A stretch of 64,000 nucleotides of DNA from Chryseobacterium sp. OV279 (GTDB lineage Bacteria; Bacteroidota; Bacteroidia; Flavobacteriales; Weeksellaceae), in the NCBI RefSeq assembly GCF_900128945.1, contig NZ_FQUD01000006.1, positions 217,503 to 281,502 on the forward strand, in the 5' to 3' direction. How positions within the stretch are numbered: position 1 is the stretch's first letter; the number at the start of each line of letters is the position of its first letter. Position numbers and translations under genes: made by a program. This document shows, piece by piece, positions 50,817-59,307 of this stretch. The notes under the pieces were generated by a model. That model did not search any database and was not told where the DNA came from. It saw only the letters and a program-made list of their open reading frames with translations.

Positions 50817-52589
50817 ATGCTGACCATTATTCTAAAAATCATTCTGTGTTCTTCCGTATTCATTGCTGTTTATTATCTCTTTTTGGAAAGGGAGAAGATG
50901 TATCGGTTCAACAGGTTCTACTTACTGTCTTCCCTGGTTCTTTCTTACGTGATTCCGTTTATAACAATCACAGTACAGCAGCCAAGACCTGAGAATAAGC
51001 CTGAGATCATCTTTGAAGAAACGGCCCAGCAGATCATATACACTCAACCTGTGCAGGCAAGTTTTGACTGGATGAATGTATTATGGATGGTCTACGGAGC
51101 TGTCACACTCTTCTTCCTGATAAAAAGTATCCTGTCCATCCGGGCTGTTAAAAAATTGCAAGGGGAAAAACATATGTATCAGAATCACAGGGTGATCATA
51201 ACGAAAGAAAATCTTGCGCCTTTCAGCTTTTGGAATACGATTTATTTAGGCGAAGATTATATAAAAGATAATACAATCGATCCTAGAATCTTTCTTCATG
51301 AGAAGAGTCATCTGGATCAGAAGCACAGTATCGATCTTATCTTAATGGATCTCTTAAAGATTTTTACATGGTTCAATCCGGTTTTATTTCTTTATAAAAA
51401 AGCAATTATGACCAACCATGAATTTCTGGCAGATGAAGCTGTTCTGAAAAGCAGATACAACGTAAAAGACTATCAAAGCTTAATCCTTGAGGAGATTATA
51501 GCCGGACAAAGTTTGCACCTAACCCATTCATTTAATTTTAACAACACCAAAAAACGATTTATTATGATGACCGCAAAAAAATCAAAATTCATTGTATTGA
51601 AAAAAGCAGCCGGCCTTACAGCCCTTGTTGCAGCTGCAGCTTTATTTGCAGAACGAACGTATGTTATTGAGCCTGTTTTGGCAACAGAAACTCAAAAAGT
51701 AAGCAGTATATCAACAGGCCATTCATCGACAACGGATCCTTATAAGGAGTTCAGGAGTATTTTAAGTAAATATTCCGATCTTTTAAACAGTGGAAAATAT
51801 GCAGAATTCTCTAAAAAGATCTCTGAAAGTGATAAGAAAAGACTGGAAGAGCTTTACCCACAACTGACCGATGTACAAAAAGGGGAACAGAAAATCACAT
51901 TCTTCAAAACTCCTGACTTAATAAAAAGAGTTCCTACTGAAAATGAACTGAAATCATTCCTGGATAAAAGCAATTATGCGGTGTGGATTGATTCTAAAAA
52001 GATAGATAACAGCAGCCTGAACAACTACAAAACATCTGACTTTGCCAGTATTATTATCAGTGGAGTTGGTAAGAATGCAAGAACAGCAAAAAATCCTCAG
52101 CCTTATCAGGTGAGTTTAATGACTCATGATTATTTCGAGAAAAAGAAGGAAGAAAAACCTCATACGGCCATGGGAATTAAAAAGGAAAGTATCAAAGAGA
52201 TTACAGATGCTATTCCTCTTAAAGAAACAACTCAGACAGATAACAATGAAGGTAAAAACACAAATATCAACACCAACATCAACCAAAATACTACTGAAGC
52301 AGAATATCCGGGTGGAAAAGCCGCTTTAAGAAAAAAAATAGGTATAACAGTAGACACCAGTCTGTTCAGTTCTAAAAATGGAACACTCAGCTCAACGGTT
52401 TACATTCACATTGACGAAAACGGAAAAGGAACAAAGGTAACAGGATCAGGAAATAATGAGGTGTTTACCAACGAAATCATAAAGACCGCCGAGCTCATCA
52501 ACAATGAAACGGTATGGAAGCCCGCCACTAAAGACGGAAAAGCAGTAGCCTCCATCTACAAACTGCCGGCAACCATGACTTTTCAGTAA
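50817..52589 (+). CDS. BlaR1/MecR1-type M56 membrane metallopeptidase with TonB-C-like tail
   Basis: A 590-aa sensor-protease. Three or four hydrophobic helices lie in the first 300 residues. The cytosolic zinc motif HEKSH is at about 161-165 (FLHEKSHLDQKHS), followed by MTNHEFLADEAVL. The C-terminal part (about 300-590) is not the penicillin-binding domain of BlaR1. It has a low-complexity spacer (NTNINTNINQNTTEAEYPGG) and a TonB-C-like domain (STVYIHIDENGKGTKVTGSG...WKPATKDGKAVASIYKLPATMTF). The signal it senses is therefore probably not a beta-lactam. Operon with blaI. Confidence 0.88.
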   Translation: MLTIILKIILCSSVFIAVYYLFLEREKMYRFNRFYLLSSLVLSYVIPFITITVQQPRPENKPEIIFEETAQQIIYTQPVQASFDWMNVLWMVYGAVTLFFLIKSILSIRAVKKLQGEKHMYQNHRVIITKENLAPFSFWNTIYLGEDYIKDNTIDPRIFLHEKSHLDQKHSIDLILMDLLKIFTWFNPVLFLYKKAIMTNHEFLADEAVLKSRYNVKDYQSLILEEIIAGQSLHLTHSFNFNNTKKRFIMMTAKKSKFIVLKKAAGLTALVAAAALFAERTYVIEPVLATETQKVSSISTGHSSTTDPYKEFRSILSKYSDLLNSGKYAEFSKKISESDKKRLEELYPQLTDVQKGEQKITFFKTPDLIKRVPTENELKSFLDKSNYAVWIDSKKIDNSSLNNYKTSDFASIIISGVGKNARTAKNPQPYQVSLMTHDYFEKKKEEKPHTAMGIKKESIKEITDAIPLKETTQTDNNEGKNTNINTNINQNTTEAEYPGGKAALRKKIGITVDTSLFSSKNGTLSSTVYIHIDENGKGTKVTGSGNNEVFTNEIIKTAELINNETVWKPATKDGKAVASIYKLPATMTFQ

Positions 52590-52600
52590 AATCAATTCAT

Positions 52601-52631
52601 AAGAGCGCTACTATTTCAGCGCTCTTTTTAT
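52601..52631 (+). terminator. Terminator of blaI-blaR1
   Basis: AAGAGCGCT-ACTATTTC-AGCGCTCTT followed by TTT. Confidence 0.85.
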
Positions 52632-52715
52632 TTTGTATACATTCCAAAAAGGTGAAAATTTTACTAACAAAATATTCATCTTCAAATACTTTATGAAGGC
52701 TAAAAATTTCTTTCG

Positions 52716-52723
52716 TATTTTTG
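52716..52723 (+). promoter_or_regulatory. Candidate -7 box for uvrB
   Basis: TATTTTTG, an exact TAnnTTTG match, 18 bp before ATG 52742. It rules out the upstream TTG at 52721 as start. Confidence 0.6.
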
Positions 52724-52741
52724 TTGTATACATCATTTCCT

Positions 52742-54733
52742 ATGAACTTTAATCTTCAATCAGAATATAAACCTACCGGCGACCAGCCACAAGCTATTGA
52801 AAAACTTACCAAAGGAATAGAAATTGGTGAGAAGTATCAAACCCTGCTGGGTGTAACAGGGTCCGGGAAAACTTTTACCGTTGCCAATCTTGTGCAAAAT
52901 GTGCAAAGACCAACGATTGTCATGGCTCACAACAAGACATTGGCCGCACAGCTTTTCATGGAATTTAAAGAATTTTTTCCTGATAATGCCGTAGAATATT
53001 TTGTAAGTTATTACGACTATTACCAACCGGAAGCATACATTGCCACCACCGGAACCTATATCGAAAAAGATCTGAGCATCAACGAAGAGGTTGAGAAACT
53101 GCGTCTTTCCGCCATTGCAAGTTTACTGTCCGGAAGACGGGACGTTTTAATTGTTGCCTCCGTATCCTGTATTTATGGGGTAGGAAACCCTGCAGAGTTT
53201 CACAAGTCATTGATATCAATTTCTACCGGAGAGAAGGTAACGAGAACCGCTTTTCTTCACTCTTTAGTTAATGCTTTGTATTCAAGAACCTTAAGTGACT
53301 TTCAAAGAGGTACATTCCGGGTAAAGGGAGATGTGATAGATGTATTTCCTGCCTATGCAGATAATGCGGTCAGGATTCAGTTTTATGGTGATGAGATTGA
53401 AAAAATTCAGAGTTTTGATCCGGTTTCGGGAAATGTAACGGCTAATTTTGACCAAATTCAGATCTATCCTGCTAACCTTTTCGTTACGTCAAAAGAAACA
53501 TTGAACGGCGCCATAAAAAATATTCAGGATGACATGGTAAAGCAGGTAGATTTCTTTAGCGAAATAGGAAAACCTTTGGAAGCTAAGAGATTACAAGAAA
53601 GAACCGAGCTTGATCTGGAAATGATCAAAGAGCTGGGATATTGCTCCGGAATTGAAAATTATTCACGTTACTTAGACGGCAGACTTCCCGGCTCAAGACC
53701 GTTCTGTTTATTGGATTATTTTCCGAAAGATTATTTGATGATTATTGATGAAAGCCATGTTACAGTCCCTCAGGTACATGCGATGTATGGTGGCGATAGA
53801 AGCCGAAAAGAAGCTTTGGTAGAATATGGATTCCGACTTCCTGCTGCAATGGATAACAGACCATTGAAATTTGAAGAATATGAATCTATTCAAAATCAGG
53901 TCATTTATGTTTCTGCAACGCCAGCTGATTATGAACTGGAGAAAACCGGCGGAGAGTATATAGAACAGATTATCCGTCCGACAGGTCTTCTGGATCCTGT
54001 CATTGAGGTGAGACCCAGCTTAAACCAGATCGATGATTTGATGGAAGAGATCCGAAAAAGAGCAGATCTAGACGAACGGGTTCTGGTAACGACTCTAACG
54101 AAAAAAATGGCTGAGGAGCTGACCAAATATTTTATGAAGTTCGGGATAAGGACGAGATATATCCACTCGGATGTAGAAACACTGGAGCGTATCCAGATTA
54201 TGCATGATCTGCGTGTGGGTCTTTTCGACGTATTGATTGGGGTCAATTTATTGAGAGAAGGTCTGGATTTACCTGAAGTTTCTTTGGTAGCCATATTAGA
54301 TGCAGATAAAGAAGGAATGCTCAGAAGCAGAAGATCAATGATTCAGACGGTGGGTCGTGCTGCGAGAAACCTTAACGGGAAAGCTATTTTATATGCTGAT
54401 AAAATGACAAAATCTATGCAGGCGACGATAGACGAAACAAACTACCGTCGTGAAAAGCAAATCAAATATAACACAGACAATAATAAGGTTCCTACCGCTC
54501 TAAATAAAAAGATCTCTGAAAATCTTGTGGGAAGAAGCAAGGATTTCCCTGATCCGAAATATACCCAAAAAGAAATCCTTCAGAAAGCAGCCGAAACCAA
54601 AGCTAACTATGGAGATGCAGACATTGAAAAAATGATCGGTGTTAAGCAAAAAGAAATGGAAGCCGCAGCTAAAAATCTTGACTTTATAAAAGCAGCCAAG
54701 CTGAGAGATGAGATTGCTGCCTTAAGAGAATAA
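52742..54733 (+). CDS. uvrB: Excinuclease ABC subunit UvrB
   Basis: A 663-aa DNA-damage helicase of nucleotide-excision repair, starting at ATG 52742 (MNFNLQSEY). Motif I GVTGSGKTFTVAN, the damage-verifying beta-hairpin region SYYDYYQPEAYIATTGTYIEKD, the DESHV box, motif VI QTVGRAARN, and a C-terminal UVR domain (about 625-660, KEMEAAAKNLDFIKAAKLRDEIAAL) for UvrC binding are all present. Length is normal. It is a lone gene with its own promoter. A GC-rich palindrome (54748-54784) follows. Confidence 0.97.
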   Translation: MNFNLQSEYKPTGDQPQAIEKLTKGIEIGEKYQTLLGVTGSGKTFTVANLVQNVQRPTIVMAHNKTLAAQLFMEFKEFFPDNAVEYFVSYYDYYQPEAYIATTGTYIEKDLSINEEVEKLRLSAIASLLSGRRDVLIVASVSCIYGVGNPAEFHKSLISISTGEKVTRTAFLHSLVNALYSRTLSDFQRGTFRVKGDVIDVFPAYADNAVRIQFYGDEIEKIQSFDPVSGNVTANFDQIQIYPANLFVTSKETLNGAIKNIQDDMVKQVDFFSEIGKPLEAKRLQERTELDLEMIKELGYCSGIENYSRYLDGRLPGSRPFCLLDYFPKDYLMIIDESHVTVPQVHAMYGGDRSRKEALVEYGFRLPAAMDNRPLKFEEYESIQNQVIYVSATPADYELEKTGGEYIEQIIRPTGLLDPVIEVRPSLNQIDDLMEEIRKRADLDERVLVTTLTKKMAEELTKYFMKFGIRTRYIHSDVETLERIQIMHDLRVGLFDVLIGVNLLREGLDLPEVSLVAILDADKEGMLRSRRSMIQTVGRAARNLNGKAILYADKMTKSMQATIDETNYRREKQIKYNTDNNKVPTALNKKISENLVGRSKDFPDPKYTQKEILQKAAETKANYGDADIEKMIGVKQKEMEAAAKNLDFIKAAKLRDEIAALRE

Positions 54734-54747
54734 TTTATTTATAAAAT

Positions 54748-54784
54748 AGTTTCGGGGCGGCATCTGCGATGCCGCCCCGAAACT
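54748..54784. repeat. GC-rich perfect palindrome (17-bp arms)
   Basis: AGTTTCGGGGCGGCATC-TGC-GATGCCGCCCCGAAACT. It lies between the convergent uvrB and DUF3820 genes. It is far more GC-rich than its surroundings and has no T-tract. It may stop transcription from both sides or be a REP-like element. Confidence 0.7.
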
Positions 54785-54812
54785 TATATCAATCTTCGGA
54801 AAAACTCAGTGT

Positions 54813-55049
54813 CTATCTTAAAGATGCCCTGATCGGAATCAGAAGCTCCATCAGCCCATTCAGTTTAATTTCATAAACCGTAGCAAGCTGCATTCCCAGT
54901 TTCCCTGGAGGCATTCCTTTCCTGTTAAACCATTCAAGATAGCTGACAGGAAGGTCAGCAAGCACTGTTCCCTTGTATTTTCCGAAAGGCATCTTCATGA
55001 TGCAGATCTCTTTTAATATTTCTGAATTGACTCCTTCCACTTTATACAA
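54813..55049 (-). CDS. DUF3820 family small protein
   Basis: A 78-aa protein with the family core MPFGKYKGTVLADLPVSYLEWFNRKGMPPGKLG (residues about 20-52). The family is often called 'putative quorum-sensing-regulated virulence factor' but has no proven function in Bacteroidota. The start overlaps the AI-2E-family gene by 8 nt, so the two are translationally coupled; the first 10-15 residues are uncertain. Confidence 0.78.
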   Translation of the reverse strand: MYKVEGVNSEILKEICIMKMPFGKYKGTVLADLPVSYLEWFNRKGMPPGKLGMQLATVYEIKLNGLMELLIPIRASLR

Positions 55050-56133
55050 TTAAATTAACTTTATTTCCCTGATCATTATCTTTATCCGGCAGTTCAAGAT
55101 CTGGCGGTGTATCTTCATCTGAAAATTCATTTCTGTACACCTGAATAAGCAGTAAGGTAAACGAAATAAGGATGGGTCCGAAAATAAGTCCCATAAAACC
55201 AAATAAGTTCATCCCCATGATAATTCCGAATACGGTATTCAGCGGATGGATATTTTCCAGCTTTTTCAGGAGCGTAAAACGAAGCAGATTATCTGTAAGA
55301 CCTACAACGATCAAACAGTAAGCCGCAAGACCAAGTCCCTGTCCTGTATTCCCTTCCGCAATCATAAAGATACAGACCGGCACATAAACAATAGCCGCTC
55401 CTACAACCGGGACCATGGAAGCAGCCGCCGTTAAAGCAAAAAGAAGAACCGCGCTGGGTGCTCCAAAGATGAAGTACCCTATAAGTGCTACAATCCCCTG
55501 CCCTAATGCTACTACAGGAATCCCGATGGCATTGGCCATAATCAGTTTTCTAAGTTTTTCGCCGATCAAAGAGATATTCGCTCTTTTCAAAGGTGCAGAT
55601 GAACTCAGAATTCTCTCAAACAGTCTCGGACTGGCCAGCATAAAATAAAGAATAAAATACATAGACATCACCACCGTAAGGGTATTGAATGTCCCGCTTA
55701 GCGCTGATGTGGAAACTCTTCCGGCAGAACTCTTTAGTTTATCCATATTTTCTTTGCTCAGAAAATCGAAATTTGTCTTTGAGTAAACATAGGAATGAAT
55801 TTTATCCAGAAACACATTGAATTTGGCCATATACGCCTGGGCATTTCCTAATTTCTCGATCAGAAGGTCCGCAATAAAATAGATAGGAAGAATAAGGATG
55901 ACAAGACTCGCCAGCATCAGCACAAGCACTGCAAGCCAGGGTTTCCACTTTCTCTGTTCCTGCAGGTAGAAATTATATCTTCTGCAGACCACATAAATCG
56001 TGATGGCCCCAAGTACCGACGGTATGAATAGCGAAAGGTTAAAGCAGATTAACCCGGCCAAAACCAAAATGATGGCCAGCAGGGCGACCTGTTTTATCGC
56101 AACGCTGCTTATCTGTTTATCCTTATTTATCAT
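55042..56133 (-). CDS. AI-2E family transporter (PerM/YdiK-like permease)
   Basis: A 363-aa inner-membrane protein with about eight helices and a soluble helical section (about 90-140). Signatures are GIPVVALGQGIVALIGYFIFGAPSAVLL, MVPVVGAAIVYVP and HPLNTVFGIIMGMNLFGFMGLIFGPIL. Family members export small molecules or act as sodium antiporters; the AI-2 link is by name only. It overlaps DUF3820 downstream and follows the 245-aa membrane gene after 6 bp. Confidence 0.88.
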   Translation of the reverse strand: MINKDKQISSVAIKQVALLAIILVLAGLICFNLSLFIPSVLGAITIYVVCRRYNFYLQEQRKWKPWLAVLVLMLASLVILILPIYFIADLLIEKLGNAQAYMAKFNVFLDKIHSYVYSKTNFDFLSKENMDKLKSSAGRVSTSALSGTFNTLTVVMSMYFILYFMLASPRLFERILSSSAPLKRANISLIGEKLRKLIMANAIGIPVVALGQGIVALIGYFIFGAPSAVLLFALTAAASMVPVVGAAIVYVPVCIFMIAEGNTGQGLGLAAYCLIVVGLTDNLLRFTLLKKLENIHPLNTVFGIIMGMNLFGFMGLIFGPILISFTLLLIQVYRNEFSDEDTPPDLELPDKDNDQGNKVNLIV

Positions 56134-56139
56134 TTATAA

Positions 56140-56877
56140 TTATTTTTTAAATTCAATCTGTCTTGGCTTTCCTAAAAAAGCACAGTATGCAGAATACATC
56201 ACAATCATCATGAATGGAGCGGTTACAAGAATACCGATACCACACAGAATAATTCCTGCAAAGGAGATTAGTGCTCCCAATACTGTCACACCAAGAAACG
56301 TTCCATAATTTTCTTTTGCAATATTGAAAGACTTTCCTAAAGCTTCAGTTGCTGATGCATTTTCAAATAATAAGATGGGATAACCCAATAAAAGAAATGG
56401 ATAAACAAAAATAATAGGGAAGAAACACAATGACATCGCAACAGTGGAAATAATCCCTGAAATAACTGCATAGATCAGAATATTCACAAAATTCTGCTTG
56501 TATCCAATGAATAGATCAGCAAAATCGATCTGGCTTTTGGTATTGTATTTATTAACAATGTAGATCAAACCTACATACAAAGGAGCCAGCAAAAGCCCCA
56601 ATAGACCTGATAAGGAAAGATACAATGAAAACCCCGGAACATTCCAGTAGCTGAAGTTAGAGTAATCTCCGCCGGCATCTTTCATTTCCTCCATCATGGA
56701 AGCAGAATTGAACCCGGTAAGAAACTGGATCGCAAAACCTGCTATCATGTAAATTACCATCGCTACGATTCCGTAAAGGAAAACTCCTTTAAACATTTCA
56801 AAGGAATGCGAAATGATGGATCCCGTATCTCTGTTTGGAACGGACCCCTGTTGGTCAAATTCGTTAAATTCTGACAT
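56140..56877 (-). CDS. Polytopic membrane protein (paralogue of 9024-9716)
   Basis: A 245-aa protein with six hydrophobic helices and a soluble acidic N-terminus (SEFNEFDQQGSVPNRDTG). It shares the IAKENYGTFLG...CGIGIL layout with the product of 9024-9716. Function unknown. It is probably co-transcribed with the AI-2E-family gene (6-bp gap). Confidence 0.7.
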   Translation of the reverse strand: MSEFNEFDQQGSVPNRDTGSIISHSFEMFKGVFLYGIVAMVIYMIAGFAIQFLTGFNSASMMEEMKDAGGDYSNFSYWNVPGFSLYLSLSGLLGLLLAPLYVGLIYIVNKYNTKSQIDFADLFIGYKQNFVNILIYAVISGIISTVAMSLCFFPIIFVYPFLLLGYPILLFENASATEALGKSFNIAKENYGTFLGVTVLGALISFAGIILCGIGILVTAPFMMIVMYSAYCAFLGKPRQIEFKK

Positions 56878-56949
56878 AGTTTAATATTTAATGATTTTTA
56901 CCAAAATTAACTTTTTTTGGCAGAAAAACATATTAAACCTTTTTAAAAT

Positions 56950-57672
56950 TTAGCTTTTTTCAGAGAAAACTGTTTTATACAAAGAATAAATCATAGCGTT
57001 CCAGAAAGGAAATGTAAACAGACCTCCAATAAAAAATAAGGTGAAACCTATATATTTAAAGAAAACAGCCACGATAGTGCATACCAATATCTCCATAAAA
57101 TATCTTCTCAAGGCCTGCACACTCAATGAAATAGCTTCAAAAATCCTTTTATTGTTAAAAAACATAAGCGGAGCCACGAAGACTGTGACAAAAACCCAGA
57201 CAATAGCGAGAATGATCGTCTGAAGGGTGTACACATAAACAAACGACCAGAAAATATAATAACCGATGTATTTGAAGAAATTAAATCCATTGTAGCCTAC
57301 AAGAAGATCTCCCAATTCCAGCTTTTCATTCAGGTCAATTTTCTTATATATCTGGAAAAAACCAATATTTAATGGATACAGGAAGATAGAAGTCCCCATA
57401 ATTGCCCACGAGAAATACTGAAATCCTGGCGTGGACTGCATTTTTACAACCTGTGCAGAATAGGCTTCCAAGCCGTCTTTTGCATATTTTGCAGCTTCTG
57501 CATATTGTCCTAAAATTCCATACCTCCCATCAAAGAAGAAAAGCACGGTGAAAAAAATTCCAAAATAAAAGATTGAAAATACTAACTGAAAGAAAAGTGT
57601 CTTGTTCCAATAGAAAAAAGCCTGCTTCAATATAAAATCTATTCCCGGTTTCTGTGGATATTTACTCTGCAT
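56950..57672 (-). CDS. Polytopic membrane protein of the same type
   Basis: A 240-aa protein from ATG 57672 (MQSKYPQKPG); an in-frame ATG six codons upstream is possible. Six hydrophobic helices. The layout follows the neighbouring 245-aa protein (ELGDLLVGYNGFNFFKYIGYYIF is similar to DFADLFIGYKQNFVNILIYAV). It is 72 bp upstream of that gene, so the two look like a diverged tandem duplication. Function unknown. Confidence 0.65.
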   Translation of the reverse strand: MQSKYPQKPGIDFILKQAFFYWNKTLFFQLVFSIFYFGIFFTVLFFFDGRYGILGQYAEAAKYAKDGLEAYSAQVVKMQSTPGFQYFSWAIMGTSIFLYPLNIGFFQIYKKIDLNEKLELGDLLVGYNGFNFFKYIGYYIFWSFVYVYTLQTIILAIVWVFVTVFVAPLMFFNNKRIFEAISLSVQALRRYFMEILVCTIVAVFFKYIGFTLFFIGGLFTFPFWNAMIYSLYKTVFSEKS

Positions 57673-57719
57673 CAAAAAAATTTTACACAAAAGTAATCAT
57701 CATTAATTATTTTTGCAGG

Positions 57720-58697
57720 ATGTTTTCAATGAATCATCAAAAATTTCTGGAAATGGACGAACTTTCCCTTCAGAAGGTACCGTTCTTTTTCATGATCGAT
57801 TTCCTTGCGGAAAATGTACAGGTATATAAAGAAAATGAAATTAGTAAATCAGGTTTGTTGATTGATTTTCAAAGCTTTTCGAACTCACAACAGGCGTACG
57901 GTCTTAACAAAAAGATTGAATGGAAACCGCTTCCTGAATCTCTGGAAAGTTTTAAATATGGATTTGACAAAGTTCAGAAAAATATTCGCCTCGGAAATTC
58001 TTATCTTACCAATTATACCCGAAAAACAGAAATTCAGACGAATTTAAGCCTTGATGAAATTTTTTATCATTCAATTGCGAAGTACAAAGTGTATTCTAAA
58101 GATTTTTTTGTATTTTTTTCTCCTGAAACTTTTGTAAAGATTATAGACGGCAAAATTTTAACGTATCCAATGAAAGGCACTATTGATGCGTCCTTGGAAA
58201 ATGCGGCCGAAGTTTTGAAAAACGATAAAAAAGAAAAGGCAGAGCATTATACAGTCGTTGATCTTTTGAGAAACGATCTCAGTATGGTGGCCAACGATGT
58301 GAAAGTGGATCAGTTCCAGCATATAGATCTCATCAGAACGCAGCAGAAAGACCTGTATGCGATGAGTTCTGAAATTTCGGGAACGGTAAAACCTGAATTT
58401 GCAGGAAAAATCGGAAGTATCATGAAAAAACTGCTTCCCGCCGGATCTATTCTTGGGGCTCCAAAGCCTAAAACGCTGGAAATAATCTTAGAAGCAGAAG
58501 GATACGACAGAGGATATTATACCGGAGTATGTGGCTGGTTTGATGGTGAAAACCTGGACAGTTGCGTCATGATACGCTTTATTGAAAAAGAGGGAGATCA
58601 ACTTTATTTCAAAAGTGGCGGTGGTATAACACACATGAGCAGGTTAGAAGACGAATATCAGGAAATGAAAAATAAAATCTATGTCCCAATTCATTGA
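57720..58697 (+). CDS. pabB: Aminodeoxychorismate synthase component I
   Basis: About 325 aa, a chorismate-binding enzyme. It shows only the C-terminal catalytic part of PabB/TrpE: TYPMKGTIDAS, VVDLLRNDLSMVANDVKV, LLPAGSILGAPKPKTLEIILEAEGYDRGYYTGVCGWF and a final MIRFIEKEGDQLYFKSGGGI. It adds ammonia to chorismate to make 4-amino-4-deoxychorismate for folate. A -7-like TATTTTTG lies at 57708-57715, so the true start may be ATG 57720 or 57729. It overlaps the pabC-like gene by 17 nt. Confidence 0.85.
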   Translation: MFSMNHQKFLEMDELSLQKVPFFFMIDFLAENVQVYKENEISKSGLLIDFQSFSNSQQAYGLNKKIEWKPLPESLESFKYGFDKVQKNIRLGNSYLTNYTRKTEIQTNLSLDEIFYHSIAKYKVYSKDFFVFFSPETFVKIIDGKILTYPMKGTIDASLENAAEVLKNDKKEKAEHYTVVDLLRNDLSMVANDVKVDQFQHIDLIRTQQKDLYAMSSEISGTVKPEFAGKIGSIMKKLLPAGSILGAPKPKTLEIILEAEGYDRGYYTGVCGWFDGENLDSCVMIRFIEKEGDQLYFKSGGGITHMSRLEDEYQEMKNKIYVPIH

Positions 58698-59307
58698 AAG
58701 CATAAAAGTAGAAGATAAGGAGATTTTCCTTTTAGATCTACATCAAAAACGTGTCAACCAGACATTTGCCCATTTCGGAAAGGAAGGGTCTATTGATCTG
58801 GGGAAGATCTTCAAAAACCTTGAACATGACGAAGACGGCTTGTTTAAGCTGAGACTTTCCTATGATCTTGATAAAAGAATCCGTACCCAGATGATTCCGT
58901 ACGCCATTCCTGAAATACAGAGCTTCCAGCTGGTGGAAAACAACAGCTTCGACTATTCTTTTAAATTTGAGGACCGTAAGGAACTGGAAAAGATGAAGAT
59001 GAAATCTAAAGCGGAGGAAATCATTATTGTCAAAAACAATCATATTACCGATACCTCTTTTTCCAACATTCTTTTCCTTAAAGGTAAGGATTGGTTCACG
59101 CCGAATACCTATCTTCTGAACGGAGTACAGAGACAGAACCTGTTGAAAAACAAGAAGATAAAAGAAACGGAAATCACCCTTCAGAACATTAAGCAGTTTT
59201 CTCATTTCCAACTGATTAATGCCCTGAATGATTTTGATGATATGTTTATTTACCCGATCGACAGAATTAACAATCTGCCGGGGAATGAAGAATATCTGGA
59301 TCTTTAA
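58681..59307 (+). CDS. pabC: Class IV PLP enzyme, probable aminodeoxychorismate lyase
   Basis: A 208-aa fold-type IV PLP protein. It has the family end TDTSFSNILFLKGKDWFTPNTYLLNGVQRQNLL (PLP-phosphate binding, about 120-155) and an early DLHQKRVNQTF. It is shorter than PabC (about 270 aa) but overlaps pabB by 17 nt, which points to the next step: splitting aminodeoxychorismate to p-aminobenzoate and pyruvate. The last 4 nt overlap the end of convergent menD. Confidence 0.78.
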   Translation: MSQFIESIKVEDKEIFLLDLHQKRVNQTFAHFGKEGSIDLGKIFKNLEHDEDGLFKLRLSYDLDKRIRTQMIPYAIPEIQSFQLVENNSFDYSFKFEDRKELEKMKMKSKAEEIIIVKNNHITDTSFSNILFLKGKDWFTPNTYLLNGVQRQNLLKNKKIKETEITLQNIKQFSHFQLINALNDFDDMFIYPIDRINNLPGNEEYLDL

